Below the pieces are notes generated by a model that ran no database searches, was not told the DNA's origin, and saw only the letters and a program-made list of their open reading frames with translations. The position numbers and the translations under genes were made by a program. From Pseudomonadota bacterium (GTDB lineage: Bacteria > Pseudomonadota > Gammaproteobacteria > QQUJ01), in the NCBI GenBank assembly GCA_008501635.1, contig QQUJ01000029.1:62001-126000 (forward strand): DNA of 64,000 nucleotides, written 5' to 3'. This document shows positions 17,694-27,839 of the stretch, one piece after another (position 1 is the stretch's first letter; every line of letters begins with the position of its first letter).

Positions 17694-18752
17694 CTAGGCC
17701 TCCACTTCCAATCGCAGCCGGTTCGGCAATGGTCGCGACCGGCGCCAGAATCGGCGCAGCGCACGGCGGGTCATGCGCCACGCCTGGCCATCACCGCTGT
17801 GCAGCACCAGGCTGCGCAATCGGTTGCGCTGCAGCAGATCGGCCAGGTCAGCGAACCACTTCAACTCCAACGATTCCAGCCATGCGCCCCAAACCTCCGG
17901 ATCACGGGCAGCCCGGGCGTTGTCCAGGTCCAGCCAGATCAGATGCTCGCCCGCAGGCAGACCCTGCGCAAGCCAATCGTCCAAAGACTCACTAGCCACT
18001 ACGGCACTGACGCCGCCAAGCCGTGCAAGCCCGCGCACGATCGGCGCGGCGGCACAGACACTGCGATAACGAGGCTCTGCCACCCGGGGTGTCTGGCCCC
18101 AGCCCCATGGCCAGATGCTGTTGATGGCCGGAAGCCCCTGCTGCTCGCGTTGCTGGTTGACAGGATGTTCAAAGAGCAGCATCTGGATCTCGTTGATTCG
18201 CGTACGCCACGCCCGGCCCGCCTCCCCCTCGGGTAACCGACCCTGAGTGTCTCGTCCCGCCACCCGCTCCACCGGGACCGTTGCGAGCGGGGTGGAATTT
18301 TTGAGCTTGAGATACCACCGGGTCGGGTGGGGCATCGTCAACTCCCCCCACTCCTCCAGGCAGGATGAAACGGTTGCCGCCAGGGCCGTGGCCTCTGCCC
18401 CGGTCAGGGAAAAGTCGGGAGGAGCAAAAAGCAGCAGCTGCGCCATATCGGGACGCAGATGCACGGGATCGATACGCAGCCAGCATCCTGCCCGCTGACC
18501 GTTCGTCTCCCCGGCGAGCGCCAGCGCGGCCCACGGCGGTTGCGTGCCCTCGCGCAGTGTCGGCCCAAAGAACGCGAGCGGCGCCTCGAGTGCTGCGGTG
18601 GCAAGCGGGCTGCCAAGCCGATCGGCCCGTGCCAGCATGCGTTCCAGGGCAGGTGTCGCGGGAATCAATCCCGCGTGATCGAACCAGGCAGGCAGCGCAC
18701 GGGAGAGCCGCGGTGCGGCCAGATGCAGATCGTAAGCGTTGTGGTGCTCCAC
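17694..18752 (-). CDS. rpfE: RpfE-like conserved protein (phosphoglycerate mutase-like annotation family)
   Basis: A 352-residue soluble protein without catalytic motifs I can identify. It has conserved blocks HLRPDMAQLLLFAPPDFSLT, PHPTRWYLKLK, INEIQMLLFEHPVNQQRE and LPAINSIWPWGWG. These resemble RpfE of Xanthomonas and a family often annotated as cofactor-independent phosphoglycerate mutase or regulatory protein. The Xanthomonas rpf region also holds recJ, prfB and lysS, so context supports the name. It ends one base before the recJ start. Biochemical function is unknown; the symbol is given on synteny and pattern. Confidence 0.65.
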   Translation of the reverse strand: MEHHNAYDLHLAAPRLSRALPAWFDHAGLIPATPALERMLARADRLGSPLATAALEAPLAFFGPTLREGTQPPWAALALAGETNGQRAGCWLRIDPVHLRPDMAQLLLFAPPDFSLTGAEATALAATVSSCLEEWGELTMPHPTRWYLKLKNSTPLATVPVERVAGRDTQGRLPEGEAGRAWRTRINEIQMLLFEHPVNQQREQQGLPAINSIWPWGWGQTPRVAEPRYRSVCAAAPIVRGLARLGGVSAVVASESLDDWLAQGLPAGEHLIWLDLDNARAARDPEVWGAWLESLELKWFADLADLLQRNRLRSLVLHSGDGQAWRMTRRALRRFWRRSRPLPNRLRLEVEA

Positions 18753-18770
18753 GGGTGCCCGGACAGCCCC

Positions 18771-19850
18771 CTAGGCGAGATGCCCGAGTATGGCGTCCTT
18801 CACCGCACCAAGTTCGGCTCTCACCTTGCGCACCTGATCACCGCTCTGGCGGATGGCGGTATCCGGATCCTTCAGCCCATGGCCGGTCAAGGTGCAGACC
18901 ACCTGGCTGCCGGCGACGATCTTGCCACTTTGTATGTCGCGCAATGCACCGGCCAGCGAGATCGCCGAGGCGGGTTCGCAAAAAATGCCTTCGCGTTGCG
19001 CCAGCAGCTTTTGAGCGGCGAGGATCTCCTCATCGCTGAACTCATCGAACCAGCCGCCCGATTCCTGTTGGGCATTGACCGCCTTGTCCCAGCTCTGTGG
19101 ATTGCCGATACGGATCGCAGTCGCCACCGTCTCCGGATTCTCCACCGGATGACCGCGCAGAAACGGCGCCGCGCCTGCGGCCTGATAGCCGCACATCGTC
19201 GGTCGGCGGGTGACCAGTCCATCGGTGAAGTACTCGGTGTAGCCCATCCAATAGGCGCTGATATTGCCGGCGTTGCCCACCGGCAGGCAGTGATAGTCGG
19301 GCGCGCGACCGAGCTGCTCCACGATCTCGAAGGCCGCGGTTTTCTGGCCCTGCAGTCGGTAGGGATTGATCGAGTTGACAATGGTCACCGGCGCCTCACC
19401 CGCCACCTCTTTCACCAGCCGCATGCCATCGTCGAAATTGCCTTCGATCTGCAGTACCAGGGCACCGTGCATCATCGCCTGGGCCAGTTTGCCCAGCGCG
19501 ATCTTGCCCTCCGGAATGAGGACAAAGGCCGTGATCCCCGCACGTGCTGCGTACGCCGCCGCCGCCGCACTGGTATTGCCGGTGGAGGCGCAAATGATGG
19601 CGCGGCTGCCCTCATCCACAGCTCGGGTCACCGCCATGGTCATGCCGCGATCCTTGAACGAGCCGGTGGGATTCAGCCCTTCGTACTTGACGTAGATATC
19701 CACATCCCGGCCGAGATCACGGGTGATGTTGTTGAGCCGCAGCAGCGGCGTGTTGCCCTCGTTGAGGCTGATGATCCGCGTGTCATCATGCACCGGCAGG
19801 CGTTCACGGTATTTGTCGATCAAGCCGAGGTAGCGGCGGCTGGGGGTCAT
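18771..19850 (-). CDS. thrC: Threonine synthase
   Basis: A 359-residue PLP enzyme converting O-phosphohomoserine to threonine. The PLP lysine lies in [19 protein letters not shown] at about residues 54-72. The glycine-rich phosphate loop [15 protein letters not shown] and the [17 protein letters not shown] stretch are typical of the shorter class of threonine synthases in non-enteric bacteria. It lies 57 bp after hom, so homoserine production and its last use are coupled; no thrB is present in the window. Confidence 0.95.
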   Translation of the reverse strand: MTPSRRYLGLIDKYRERLPVHDDTRIISLNEGNTPLLRLNNITRDLGRDVDIYVKYEGLNPTGSFKDRGMTMAVTRAVDEGSRAIICASTGNTSAAAAAYAARAGITAFVLIPEGKIALGKLAQAMMHGALVLQIEGNFDDGMRLVKEVAGEAPVTIVNSINPYRLQGQKTAAFEIVEQLGRAPDYHCLPVGNAGNISAYWMGYTEYFTDGLVTRRPTMCGYQAAGAAPFLRGHPVENPETVATAIRIGNPQSWDKAVNAQQESGGWFDEFSDEEILAAQKLLAQREGIFCEPASAISLAGALRDIQSGKIVAGSQVVCTLTGHGLKDPDTAIRQSGDQVRKVRAELGAVKDAILGHLA

Positions 19851-19907
19851 GTAACAGTCCTTTATCAGGCTCGGGCCGAAACTTCAGAAATACAGTCCCG
19901 CGCAGGC

Positions 19908-21215
19908 TTAAAAATGCTCCACGCGTATGCGCATCACCGGGGCAGTGATGCTGTCGAGTGCCTCGATGCGGCGCATCGCCTCGTTCACCGCGCGTTCCTT
20001 GACCGGGTGGGTGAGCAGGATTACCGGCACGGAAGTGGCACCCGCCTCCGGCTCTTTCTGCAGAATCGCCTCGATACTGATCTCCAGATCGGCGAGGATG
20101 CGGGTCACGTCCGCCAGCACACCGGGTTTGTCGAGGGCCTGCAGGCGCAGGTAATAGGCACACTCCACCTCGTCCATGGAGACGATGGTCATGTCCTGCA
20201 ACGCATCGGGTTGGAAGGCCAGGTGGGGCACCCGGTTTTCCGGATCGGTCGTCAACGCCCGCACCACATCGACCAGATCCGCAACCACGGCCGATGCGGT
20301 CGGCTGGGCCCCCGCACCCGCCCCGTAGTAAAGGGTGGGTCCGACGGCATCGCCTTCGACCAGAACCGCGTTCATCACCCCATCCACGTTGGCGATCAGG
20401 CGCCGCCTGGGAATCAGGGTGGGATGAACCCGCAGTTCGACCCCGCCGTTATTGCGCCGGGCGATACCCAGGTGCTTGATGCGGTAGCCGAGTTCCTCCG
20501 CATACCCCACGTCGCCTTGCGTGAGCCTGCTGATGCCCTCGGTATAGACCCGATCGAACTGCAGCGGAATGCCGAAGGCGATCGATGCCAGGATCGTCAG
20601 TTTGTGCGCGGCATCGATCCCCTCCACATCGAAGGTGGGATCGGCCTCGGCGTAGCCCAACCGCTGGGCCTCGGCCAGCACGTCATCGAACTCACGCCTT
20701 TCGTCGCGCATCGCGGTCAGGATGAAATTTCCAGTGCCGTTGATGATTCCCGCGACACCGAGGATTTCGTTGCCGGCGAGCCCCTCGCGAATCGCCTTGA
20801 TGATCGGAATCCCGCCCGCCACCGCCGCTTCGAAGGCCACCACGACGCCTTTGCTCTGAGCGGCGGCGAAGATCTCGTTGCCATGCAGCGCGATGAGCGC
20901 CTTGTTGGCGGTGACCACGTGCTTGCCCTGTTCGATCGCGCGCAGCACCAGATCCTTGGCGGGGTCATAACCGCCGATCAGCTCCACCACCACTTCCACG
21001 TCCGGATTGTTGACCACCTCGTAGGGATCGGTGGTTAGCTGGATGTCCTTGCTCCGCTGAAAGCGGCTGCCCTCGATCTCGCGCGCCGCGGCGTGGGCGA
21101 TGACGATTCCGCGCCCCGCACGTCGGGTGATCTCCTCGGCATTGCGCAGCAATACATCGTAGGTGCCGCCACCGACGGTGCCCAGGCCCAGCAGGCCGAT
21201 TCTAACCGGATTCAC
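19908..21215 (-). CDS. hom: Homoserine dehydrogenase
   Basis: A 435-residue monofunctional enzyme that reduces aspartate semialdehyde to homoserine. The NAD(P)-binding fingerprint [16 protein letters not shown] opens the protein. The catalytic domain contains [14 protein letters not shown] and [21 protein letters not shown]-terminal ACT domain (about 355-430, [20 protein letters not shown]) provides the site expected for threonine feedback. Its start overlaps the alaC-type gene by four bases. Confidence 0.96.
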   Translation of the reverse strand: MNPVRIGLLGLGTVGGGTYDVLLRNAEEITRRAGRGIVIAHAAAREIEGSRFQRSKDIQLTTDPYEVVNNPDVEVVVELIGGYDPAKDLVLRAIEQGKHVVTANKALIALHGNEIFAAAQSKGVVVAFEAAVAGGIPIIKAIREGLAGNEILGVAGIINGTGNFILTAMRDERREFDDVLAEAQRLGYAEADPTFDVEGIDAAHKLTILASIAFGIPLQFDRVYTEGISRLTQGDVGYAEELGYRIKHLGIARRNNGGVELRVHPTLIPRRRLIANVDGVMNAVLVEGDAVGPTLYYGAGAGAQPTASAVVADLVDVVRALTTDPENRVPHLAFQPDALQDMTIVSMDEVECAYYLRLQALDKPGVLADVTRILADLEISIEAILQKEPEAGATSVPVILLTHPVKERAVNEAMRRIEALDSITAPVMRIRVEHF

Positions 21216-22426
21216 TGGCTTCCTCCACTTGATGCCGTGGCCACCAGACCGTCTTTACGCAACATGTCGCGCACCCCCCGAATCGCCTGCCGGGTGCGAT
21301 GTTCGTTCTCAATCAACGCGAAGCGCACATGATCGTCGCCGTATTCGCCGAAGCCAATGCCGGGTGAAACCGCCACTTTGGCGTCACGCAGCACCTTCTT
21401 GCAAAACTCCAGCGAACCCATCTCGCGGTAGGGTTCCGGGATCGGTGCCCAGACGAACATGGTCGCCTTGGGCTTCTCCATCTCCCAGCCGGCGGCATTA
21501 AGACCATCGCACAGCACATCGCGGCGACTCTCGTAGCGCTCGCAGATCTCCTTGACACACTCCTGCGGACCATCCAGCGCCATGATCGAGGCCACCTGGA
21601 TCGGTGTGAACATGCCGTAGTCCAGATAGGATTTCATGCGCGCCAGCGCCGCCACCAGGGTGGCATTGCCGCACATGAAACCGACGCGCCAGCCGGGCAT
21701 GCTGTAGCTCTTGGAGAGCGAGAAAAATTCGACAGCAACGTCGCGCGCACCCGGCACCTGGAGGATCGAGGGCGCCACATAGCCGTCGAAGACGATATCG
21801 GCGTAGGCGATGTCGTGAACCACCCAGATTTGGTGCTCGCGGGCGATCTCCACCACTTTCTCGAAGAAATCCAGTTCCACGCACTGCGTCGTCGGATTGC
21901 CTGGAAAATTGAGCACCAGCATCTTGGGTTTAGGCCAGGAATCCTTGATCGCCTTTTCCAGTTCGACGAAGAAATCGATATCCGGCACCAACGGGACGTG
22001 ACGAATGTCGGCGCCGGAGATTACGAAACCGTAAGGGTGTATCGGATAGGCGGGATTGGGAACCAGCACCGCATCACCGGGGCCCATGGTGGCCAGGGAC
22101 AAGTGGGCCAGACCCTCTTTTGAGCCGATGGTGACAATGGCCTCGCGCTCGGGATCGAGATCCACGTTGAACCGGCGTCCGTACCAGTTGGCAATGGCGC
22201 GGCGCAGGCGCGGGATACCCTTGGACTGCGAATAGCGATGCGTGTCGTTGCGACGCGCGGCCTCGACCAGCTTTTCGACGATATGGGCGGGGGTGGGCTG
22301 ATCCGGGTTGCCCATCCCGAAATCGATGATATCCTCCCCGCGCGTACGAGCGGCCGCCTTCAACTCGTTAACGATGTTAAAGACATAGGGCGGTAGCCGC
22401 TTAATTCTAGGAAATTCGTCGATCAA
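21212..22426 (-). CDS. alaC: Alanine transaminase (AlaC-type class I aminotransferase)
   Basis: About 404 residues of a PLP-dependent fold-type I aminotransferase interconverting glutamate/pyruvate with 2-oxoglutarate/alanine. The PLP lysine is in [26 protein letters not shown] and the substrate-binding NFPGNPTTQ are typical of AlaC-like enzymes. I place the start at a TTG (22426) before [15 protein letters not shown] because GGGGA lies nine bases upstream. An in-frame TTG at 22447 is the alternative. It leads the alaC-hom-thrC group, a common order in gamma- and betaproteobacteria. Confidence 0.88.
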   Translation of the reverse strand: MIDEFPRIKRLPPYVFNIVNELKAAARTRGEDIIDFGMGNPDQPTPAHIVEKLVEAARRNDTHRYSQSKGIPRLRRAIANWYGRRFNVDLDPEREAIVTIGSKEGLAHLSLATMGPGDAVLVPNPAYPIHPYGFVISGADIRHVPLVPDIDFFVELEKAIKDSWPKPKMLVLNFPGNPTTQCVELDFFEKVVEIAREHQIWVVHDIAYADIVFDGYVAPSILQVPGARDVAVEFFSLSKSYSMPGWRVGFMCGNATLVAALARMKSYLDYGMFTPIQVASIMALDGPQECVKEICERYESRRDVLCDGLNAAGWEMEKPKATMFVWAPIPEPYREMGSLEFCKKVLRDAKVAVSPGIGFGEYGDDHVRFALIENEHRTRQAIRGVRDMLRKDGLVATASSGGSQ

Positions 22427-22622
22427 GTGCGTAGATCCCCAAAACAAGAAACCCCTCCTGCGGAAGGGTGAACGTTTGCCAAAGTAAAAGCATTGTACGT
22501 TACTGGCGGTGCCTTACAGCTGTCAATTGCCAAACCACGGTTTAAAATTAGTGCTCTACAAGGCGAATCGCCTGCTGTTGCAGACCCGGCTCCAAGTTCT
22601 GTCACCAAACTTTGGGAATCGT

Positions 22623-23015
22623 ATGAAGCTTAACCTCCACGGGCCCGGCGATCAGTACCACATCCGCGCCTACCGCCCCGGTGCCATCACGGTCAACGAC
22701 CAGCTCTTCTACCGCAGCCTGGTCATCGGCGGCGGGGAGCTGCTCGCTGACTGGGCACCACAACACATCGGCGAGCTGCAAGCGGAGCATTTGGCGCCCA
22801 TTCTGGAGATGGCGCCGGAGGTGGTGCTGATCGGCACCGGAGAGCGACTCGTCTTTCCCGATCGGATGCTCACCGCGCCGCTCTACGGGCGCGGCATAGG
22901 TGTCGAGATCATGGATACAGGCGCTGCATGCCGCACCTACAATGTCCTGATTTCCGAAGGACGTGCGGTAGTGGCAGCGCTGATCATCGAGGCGGGCCCG
23001 CAGCCGGAGCGCTAA
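22623..23015 (+). CDS. Mth938-like (DUF498) protein
   Basis: A 130-residue single-domain protein of the Mth938/NDUFAF3-like fold. Diagnostic stretches are YRPGAITVNDQLFYRSLVIG, PEVVLIGTGERLVFP and GIGVEIMDTGAACRTYNVLISEGR (each quoted in part). Function in bacteria is not established; eukaryotic NDUFAF3 relatives help assemble complex I, which is only a family-level hint. The ATG at 22623 (MKLNLHGPG) is preferred over the longer frame from 22509, whose first 38 residues show no similarity. Confidence 0.85.
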   Translation: MKLNLHGPGDQYHIRAYRPGAITVNDQLFYRSLVIGGGELLADWAPQHIGELQAEHLAPILEMAPEVVLIGTGERLVFPDRMLTAPLYGRGIGVEIMDTGAACRTYNVLISEGRAVVAALIIEAGPQPER

Positions 23016-23028
23016 AGTCAGATCAGGT

Positions 23029-23059
23029 TTGCCGTATCCTGGCCAATCTGGTATAGAAT
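23029..23059 (+). promoter_or_regulatory. dksA promoter
   Basis: TTGCCG (23029-23034), a 17-bp spacer and TATAGA (23052-23057) form a plausible sigma-70 promoter about 30 bp before the dksA start. A T-run and the SD AGGAG (23077-23081) follow. Confidence 0.5.
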
Positions 23060-23089
23060 CCGTTTTTTTGTTGGGCAGGAGTGTCCCGC

Positions 23090-23545
23090 ATGGCTGCTAA
23101 GAAACCAACCGCCGCTACTCCAGATTCGAACGTGGGAGTAATCAAGGACGTCACGCCCTACACCCCGAAAAAGGGTGAGGCGTATATGAATGAGAAGCAG
23201 GTGGAGCATTTCCGCCAGATGCTGCTGGCGTGGAAGCGCGAGCTGATGGAAGAGGTCGATCGCACCGTTCATCACATGAAGGACGATGCGGCGAATTTTC
23301 CCGATCCCAACGATCGGGCCACCCAGGAATCCGAGTTCAGTCTGGAACTGCGCACCCGTGACCGCGAGCGCAAGCTGATCAAAAAGATCGACGAATCACT
23401 GGCCGCTCTCGAAAGCAACGACTACGGCTATTGCGAATCGTGTGGCGTCGAGATCGGCATCCGCCGTCTGGAGGCCCGCCCCACGGCCACGCTGTGTATC
23501 GATTGCAAAACACTCGACGAGATTCGCGAAAAACAGATGGGTTGA
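23090..23545 (+). CDS. dksA: RNA polymerase-binding transcription factor DksA
   Basis: A 151-residue regulator that inserts its coiled coil into the RNA polymerase secondary channel and, with ppGpp, redirects transcription during starvation. The coiled-coil tip [13 protein letters not shown] keeps the D-x-A pattern needed for activity. The zinc finger is CESCGVEIG ... CIDCK. The ATG at 23090 has AGGAG at 8-nt spacing and gives exactly the E. coli length; the GTG at 23081 overlaps that SD and is rejected. dksA-gluQ-cbrAB order matches Pseudomonas. Confidence 0.97.
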   Translation: MAAKKPTAATPDSNVGVIKDVTPYTPKKGEAYMNEKQVEHFRQMLLAWKRELMEEVDRTVHHMKDDAANFPDPNDRATQESEFSLELRTRDRERKLIKKIDESLAALESNDYGYCESCGVEIGIRRLEARPTATLCIDCKTLDEIREKQMG

Positions 23546-23549
23546 CACC

Positions 23550-23571
23550 GCGGGTGCCAACCGGCACCCGC
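23550..23571 (+). other. Hairpin between dksA and gluQ
   Basis: GCGGGTGCC-AACC-GGCACCCGC forms a perfect 9-bp stem immediately after the dksA stop. There is no T-run, so it is not a standard terminator; it may protect the dksA mRNA 3' end or limit read-through into gluQ. Confidence 0.55.
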
Positions 23572-23669
23572 AACCCGTTGCTCGCTCATCCCCCCCCTTG
23601 GGCAATCGTCGCTAGCGCTCTCAAGCACCCGGTGCCCGCCTGTTTCCGCCACGCCGAACACGGTTTGGT

Positions 23670-24596
23670 ATGTGCATGAGTGGCATCCCGCATTACCGCG
23701 GCCGCTTCGCTCCCTCCCCCACCGGGCCGCTGCACTTCGGGTCATTGGTCGCGGCGCTCGGGAGCTATCTGCAGGCGCGAAGCTCAGGAGGAGAATGGCT
23801 GGTTCGTATCGAGGACCTCGATCCCCCTCGCGAGATAGCGGGTGCGGCTGACGCCATTCTTTTCACACTCGATCACCTGGGGCTGGAGTGGGACGGGCCG
23901 GTCGTGTACCAGAGCACGCGGCAACACCGTTACCGGGAGGCCCTGGATCGGCTCGATACCCTCGGTGTTCTCTACCCCTGCAGCTGCAGCCGCAGCGAAA
24001 TCGCCGCCCGTGCATCTCCCGGCACTGAAGGCTGGATCTATCCGGGGACGTGTCGCAACCGTACTGCGGTCGGCAAACACCTTGCGCTGAGAACGCGTAC
24101 GCACAACGATCCCATCGCCTTTATCGACACCATTCAAGGTGAGTACGGTCAGCGCCTGGAGACAGGTGTCGGTGATTTCGTCGTAAAACGGGCCGATGGA
24201 TTGATCGCTTACCAGCTGGCGGTGGTGGTGGATGACGCCGCGCAGGGCATCACCGAGGTGGTACGTGGCAGCGACCTGCTCAACGCCACTCCACGGCAGC
24301 TTTACCTGCAGCAACTGCTCGGATTTCCACCACCGCGCTACGCTCACCTACCCGTCGCCACGAACGATTTGGGGCACAAACTGAGCAAGCAGACCGGTGC
24401 CCAGCCTCTGACCCAGGGTGCCGGCAACCGCTATTTGCTGGAGGCACTGACCTTTTTGGGGCAGGCGGTCAGTGACGACCTGCGCTATGCTACCCAAGCT
24501 GAGATTCTGCGCTGGGCGGTCGATCACTGGGATCTCCATCGCGTGCCGAGATCAAGCGGCCTGGTGTGGCATCCGCCAGAGGCGTGGTCTCGCTAG
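23670..24596 (+). CDS. gluQ: Glutamyl-Q tRNA(Asp) synthetase
   Basis: A 308-residue truncated GluRS paralogue that attaches glutamate to queuosine in the tRNA-Asp anticodon. The class I signature appears as SPTGPLHFGSLVAALGSYL, and KLSKQ replaces KMSKS (HKLSKQTGA). The zinc-binding region YPCSCSRSEIAARA ... WIYPGTCRN is characteristic of GluQRS, and the anticodon-binding domain of true GluRS is absent. Starts at 23670 or 23676 are both possible. It is adjacent to dksA, as in E. coli and Pseudomonas. Confidence 0.94.
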   Translation: MCMSGIPHYRGRFAPSPTGPLHFGSLVAALGSYLQARSSGGEWLVRIEDLDPPREIAGAADAILFTLDHLGLEWDGPVVYQSTRQHRYREALDRLDTLGVLYPCSCSRSEIAARASPGTEGWIYPGTCRNRTAVGKHLALRTRTHNDPIAFIDTIQGEYGQRLETGVGDFVVKRADGLIAYQLAVVVDDAAQGITEVVRGSDLLNATPRQLYLQQLLGFPPPRYAHLPVATNDLGHKLSKQTGAQPLTQGAGNRYLLEALTFLGQAVSDDLRYATQAEILRWAVDHWDLHRVPRSSGLVWHPPEAWSR

Positions 24597-24658
24597 ATTG
24601 CTACTATTTGTAACAACATCTGTTAAGCTTGCGCAATCCGCACAGCCCCGGTGAGCGC

Positions 24659-24859
24659 ATGCAACTCAAACCCGAACCTGGACGACCGCTAACCAGCCTG
24701 GTACTGGTCTTTTTGTTCGGGCTCATGATGTACGCCACGCCCTTTCTCACATGGTGGGCGGTCGAAGACAGCCCGTGGTACCTCCCGTATCTCATCTGGT
24801 TGGTGATCATCGTATTGGTGGCGATAGCGCAGCTGCGCCGAGGGAGCGATGACATTTGA
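24659..24859 (+). CDS. cbrX: CbrX-like small membrane protein
   Basis: A 66-residue protein with two hydrophobic helices (about residues 11-29, SLVLVFLFGLMMYATPFLTW; and 39-56, LPYLIWLVIIVLVAIAQL) and a basic end RRGSDDI. It overlaps the start of the sensor kinase by 11 bp, so translation is probably coupled. Pseudomonas cbrX is a small gene overlapping cbrA that couples its translation; position, size and overlap match. I chose ATG 24659 over 24629 because GGTGAG precedes it. It resembles in layout the small protein at 40486-40725. Confidence 0.7.
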   Translation: MQLKPEPGRPLTSLVLVFLFGLMMYATPFLTWWAVEDSPWYLPYLIWLVIIVLVAIAQLRRGSDDI

Positions 24860-27839
24860 TATCGGGCAACTCTTCCTGGCGGTTGTCGCCTATCTGGCGC
24901 TGCTGTTTCTGATCGCTTACGCGGTTGATCGCGGCTGGATCTCAAGCCGGGTCGCCCGCCACCCGCTGACCTATGTACTATCGCTGGGCGTCTACGCCAC
25001 CTCGTGGTCTTACTACGGCAGCGTGGGATTCGCCCAGGCCCAGGGCTACAATTTCCTGACCATCTATCTGGGCGTGACGCTTGCCTTCGTACTGACGCCT
25101 TTCTTGTTGCAGCCCATCCTGCGCCTGACCCGGGATTACCAGCTCAGCTCACTCGCAGACCTGTTCGCCTTTCGTTTTCGCAGCCAGGCTGCCGGTGTAC
25201 TCGTCACTCTGTTCATGCTCGCAGGAACCCTGCCCTATATCGCGCTGCAGATCCGCGCCGTCACCGAATCGCTGCGCATTCTGACCAAAGAGTCTGCGAC
25301 GGGTGAACTTGCGCTGGGTTTTTGTCTGATCCTCACCGCTTTTGCCATCCTCTTTGGCGCACGGCATATATCACCCCGTGACAAACACGAGGGCCTGGTG
25401 GTGGCCATCGCGTTTGAATCGCTGTTCAAGCTTCTCGCGTTAATGGTGGTGGGTTTGTTCGCGGTCTTCGGGGTATTTGGCGGTTTTGACCAGCTGAACC
25501 TCTGGCTGGCCGAGAATCCCGAAGCGCTGGAGGCTTTGTACGAACCTGTAAAGAATGGACCCTGGTCCACCTTCATGGTGCTCTCGTTCGCTGCCGCGTT
25601 TCTGCTGCCGCGCCAGTTTCATATGGCGTTCGCCGAGAACATCGACGAGCGCACGCTGCCGATCGCCAGCTGGGGCTTACCCTTCTATCTGCTGCTGCTC
25701 AACCTGGCGATCCCGGTCGTGCTGTGGGCTGGAACCGCCCTGGGGCAACCCACCGAACCTGACTACTACGTACTCGGTATCACCCTGAGCAGCGGAAGCG
25801 CTCTGCTGCCCACCATGGCTTTTCTTGGGGGGGTTTCCGCCGCCAGCGCGATGATGATCGTCACCACACTCGCCCTGGCCGCTATGTGTCTCAACCACCT
25901 GCTGCTCCCGGCGAGCTATCCCGATCCCAAGCTCGACATCTACCGCTGGTTGCTATGGGGCCGGCGCGTGCTGATCGCCGTCATCATCTTTACCGGTTAC
26001 TTCTTTTCGCTGCTTCTGGAGAAACACCAGGGCCTGGTGCAACTGGGCCTGATCTCCTTTGTGGCGGTGGCTCAGTTCCTTCCCGGGGTTGTCGGCCTGC
26101 TCTACTGGCCGCGCGCAACCGCCTGGGGCTTCATCGCCGGTCTGCTGGGGGGTGGATTGGTGTGGGCCGTTACCTTGCTGTTCCCGTTGCTTCAGAGCAG
26201 TGGATTCCTGACCTATGACTTCGATGCGCAGACGCTGATGACGGCCGCCGGTCAGGACAAATGGACCTTCGCCACTTTCTGGTCGTTGCTGGTCAATGGC
26301 GTGTTGTTTCTTGGCGTGTCACTGATCACCCGCCCTTCGCGCGAGGAGCAGGATGCCGCCAACGCCTGCTGCCGCCATATCCTTGTCCCGGCCAGCGGCG
26401 CCCTCACCGCCTTCTCTCCCGACCAGTACCGCGAACAGCTTTCCCGCTACATGGGCGACGTGGCCGCCAACAAGGAGGTGACGCAGGCATTGCGTGATCT
26501 GGAGATGGGTAATGAGGAGCGCCGGCCCGCCCAGCTGCGTCGTCTACGGGACAAGATCGAACGCAACCTCTCCGGGCTCGTGGGTCCCCAGATGGCACGG
26601 ATGTTCGTGGAAAATCCCATCAAGATGAGCAGCCGCGCCCAAAGCGCTCTGGCCGACGGGATGCGGTTCATTGAAGAGCGCGTCGAGGAGTCGCGCATCG
26701 AACTGCAGGGTCTGGCGGCCGAGCTCGATGCACTCCGCCGCTATCATCGTCAGATTCTGCAGGACCTGCCGCTTGGCGTCTGCTCCCTGGGTCCCAGCCA
26801 GGAGATCGTGGTCTGGAACCTGGCGATGGAACTGCTCTCGGGGATCGAGCGCAACGAGGTGCTGGCCACACCCATCCAGGAACTGCCGCCTCCCTGGGGG
26901 CGGCTGTTCAGCGATTTCATCCGCACCAAAGATCGCCACCTCCACAAACAACGCATCACGCTGGAGGGTCGTACCCGATGGCTGAACCTGCATAAGGCGG
27001 CCATTGAGGCCCCGCAAAACCGCTACCGCAATGGCCGCGATACAACCGATCGTAGCGGTCTGGTGCTGCTGGTGGAGGATCTCACCGACCTGCAACTGCT
27101 GGAAGACGAGCTGATGCATAGCGAGCGCCTGGCCTCTATCGGGCGCCTGGCGGCCGGCGTGGCGCACGAAATCGGCAATCCGGTCACCGGGATCGCCTGC
27201 CTCGCACAAAACCTGCGCGATGAGACCGAGTCCGAACAGACCAGAGACCATGTGACGCGCATCCTGGAACAGACCCAACGCATCGGCGACATCGTCCACT
27301 CGCTGGTCTCATTCAGTCACGGCGGTATGCCCGATGGCTCGACCAGCACCCGCTTCGACCTGCGCGATTGTATCGACGAAGCCGTCCGCCTGGTGCGCCT
27401 GAGCCACGCCGGCAAGCTGGCGGAATTACAAAACAACTGCACACAGGGGTTTGAGATCCTTGGTGATCGCCAGCGCTTGATTCAGGTGTTCGTCAATCTG
27501 CTCACCAACGCCTGTGACGCCTCCGCACCCGGCGATCGTGTCACTCTCGAAGCACACCGCGAGGAAGATTGGCTGCGTATCGAGATCACCGACCAGGGAT
27601 GCGGTATACCGCTGGAGTTGCAGGAGCAGATCTTCGAGCCGTTCTTTACCACCAAGGAACCCGGCAAGGGCACCGGACTGGGCTTGCCGCTGGTCTACAG
27701 CATCCTGCAAGACCACGACGGCACCATTCACATCGACAGCGAACCCGGACGTGGCTCCTGCTTCATCATTCGCTTGCCCGCGGGCAGTGTGACAATCCAC
27801 CCCTCACTGAACAGCCAGGACGGAGCGACCATCCCATGA
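24849..27839 (+). CDS. cbrA: CbrA-type sensor histidine kinase with sodium/solute symporter domain
   Basis: A 996-residue sensor. Residues 1-about 500 form an SSS-family transporter-like domain with about 13 membrane helices ([20 protein letters not shown] at the start). A STAC-like linker ([20 protein letters not shown]) and a PAS-like region (about 640-740) follow. The HisKA H-box [18 protein letters not shown] has phospho-acceptor H773, and the HATPase boxes are [17 protein letters not shown] and [13 protein letters not shown]. Pseudomonas CbrA has the same build, length (983) and neighbours (dksA, gluQ, cbrB), where it controls carbon/nitrogen use. Its stop overlaps the regulator gene (ATGA). 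The ligand is unknown; whether it transports is uncertain. Confidence 0.88.
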   Translation: MTFDIGQLFLAVVAYLALLFLIAYAVDRGWISSRVARHPLTYVLSLGVYATSWSYYGSVGFAQAQGYNFLTIYLGVTLAFVLTPFLLQPILRLTRDYQLSSLADLFAFRFRSQAAGVLVTLFMLAGTLPYIALQIRAVTESLRILTKESATGELALGFCLILTAFAILFGARHISPRDKHEGLVVAIAFESLFKLLALMVVGLFAVFGVFGGFDQLNLWLAENPEALEALYEPVKNGPWSTFMVLSFAAAFLLPRQFHMAFAENIDERTLPIASWGLPFYLLLLNLAIPVVLWAGTALGQPTEPDYYVLGITLSSGSALLPTMAFLGGVSAASAMMIVTTLALAAMCLNHLLLPASYPDPKLDIYRWLLWGRRVLIAVIIFTGYFFSLLLEKHQGLVQLGLISFVAVAQFLPGVVGLLYWPRATAWGFIAGLLGGGLVWAVTLLFPLLQSSGFLTYDFDAQTLMTAAGQDKWTFATFWSLLVNGVLFLGVSLITRPSREEQDAANACCRHILVPASGALTAFSPDQYREQLSRYMGDVAANKEVTQALRDLEMGNEERRPAQLRRLRDKIERNLSGLVGPQMARMFVENPIKMSSRAQSALADGMRFIEERVEESRIELQGLAAELDALRRYHRQILQDLPLGVCSLGPSQEIVVWNLAMELLSGIERNEVLATPIQELPPPWGRLFSDFIRTKDRHLHKQRITLEGRTRWLNLHKAAIEAPQNRYRNGRDTTDRSGLVLLVEDLTDLQLLEDELMHSERLASIGRLAAGVAHEIGNPVTGIACLAQNLRDETESEQTRDHVTRILEQTQRIGDIVHSLVSFSHGGMPDGSTSTRFDLRDCIDEAVRLVRLSHAGKLAELQNNCTQGFEILGDRQRLIQVFVNLLTNACDASAPGDRVTLEAHREEDWLRIEITDQGCGIPLELQEQIFEPFFTTKEPGKGTGLGLPLVYSILQDHDGTIHIDSEPGRGSCFIIRLPAGSVTIHPSLNSQDGATIP

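Noticed and set aside
16910-17995. 361-codon plus-strand open frame
   Set aside because: Antisense to recJ and the rpfE-like gene; no motifs.
18459-21038. 859-codon open frame on the plus strand
   Set aside because: It lies antisense to rpfE, thrC and hom, all well supported by motifs; its translation is His/Arg/Gly-rich without domains, a GC-driven shadow.
22563-22573. GGCGAATCGCC palindrome between alaC and the Mth938-like gene
   Set aside because: Short and isolated; palindromes of this size are expected by chance.
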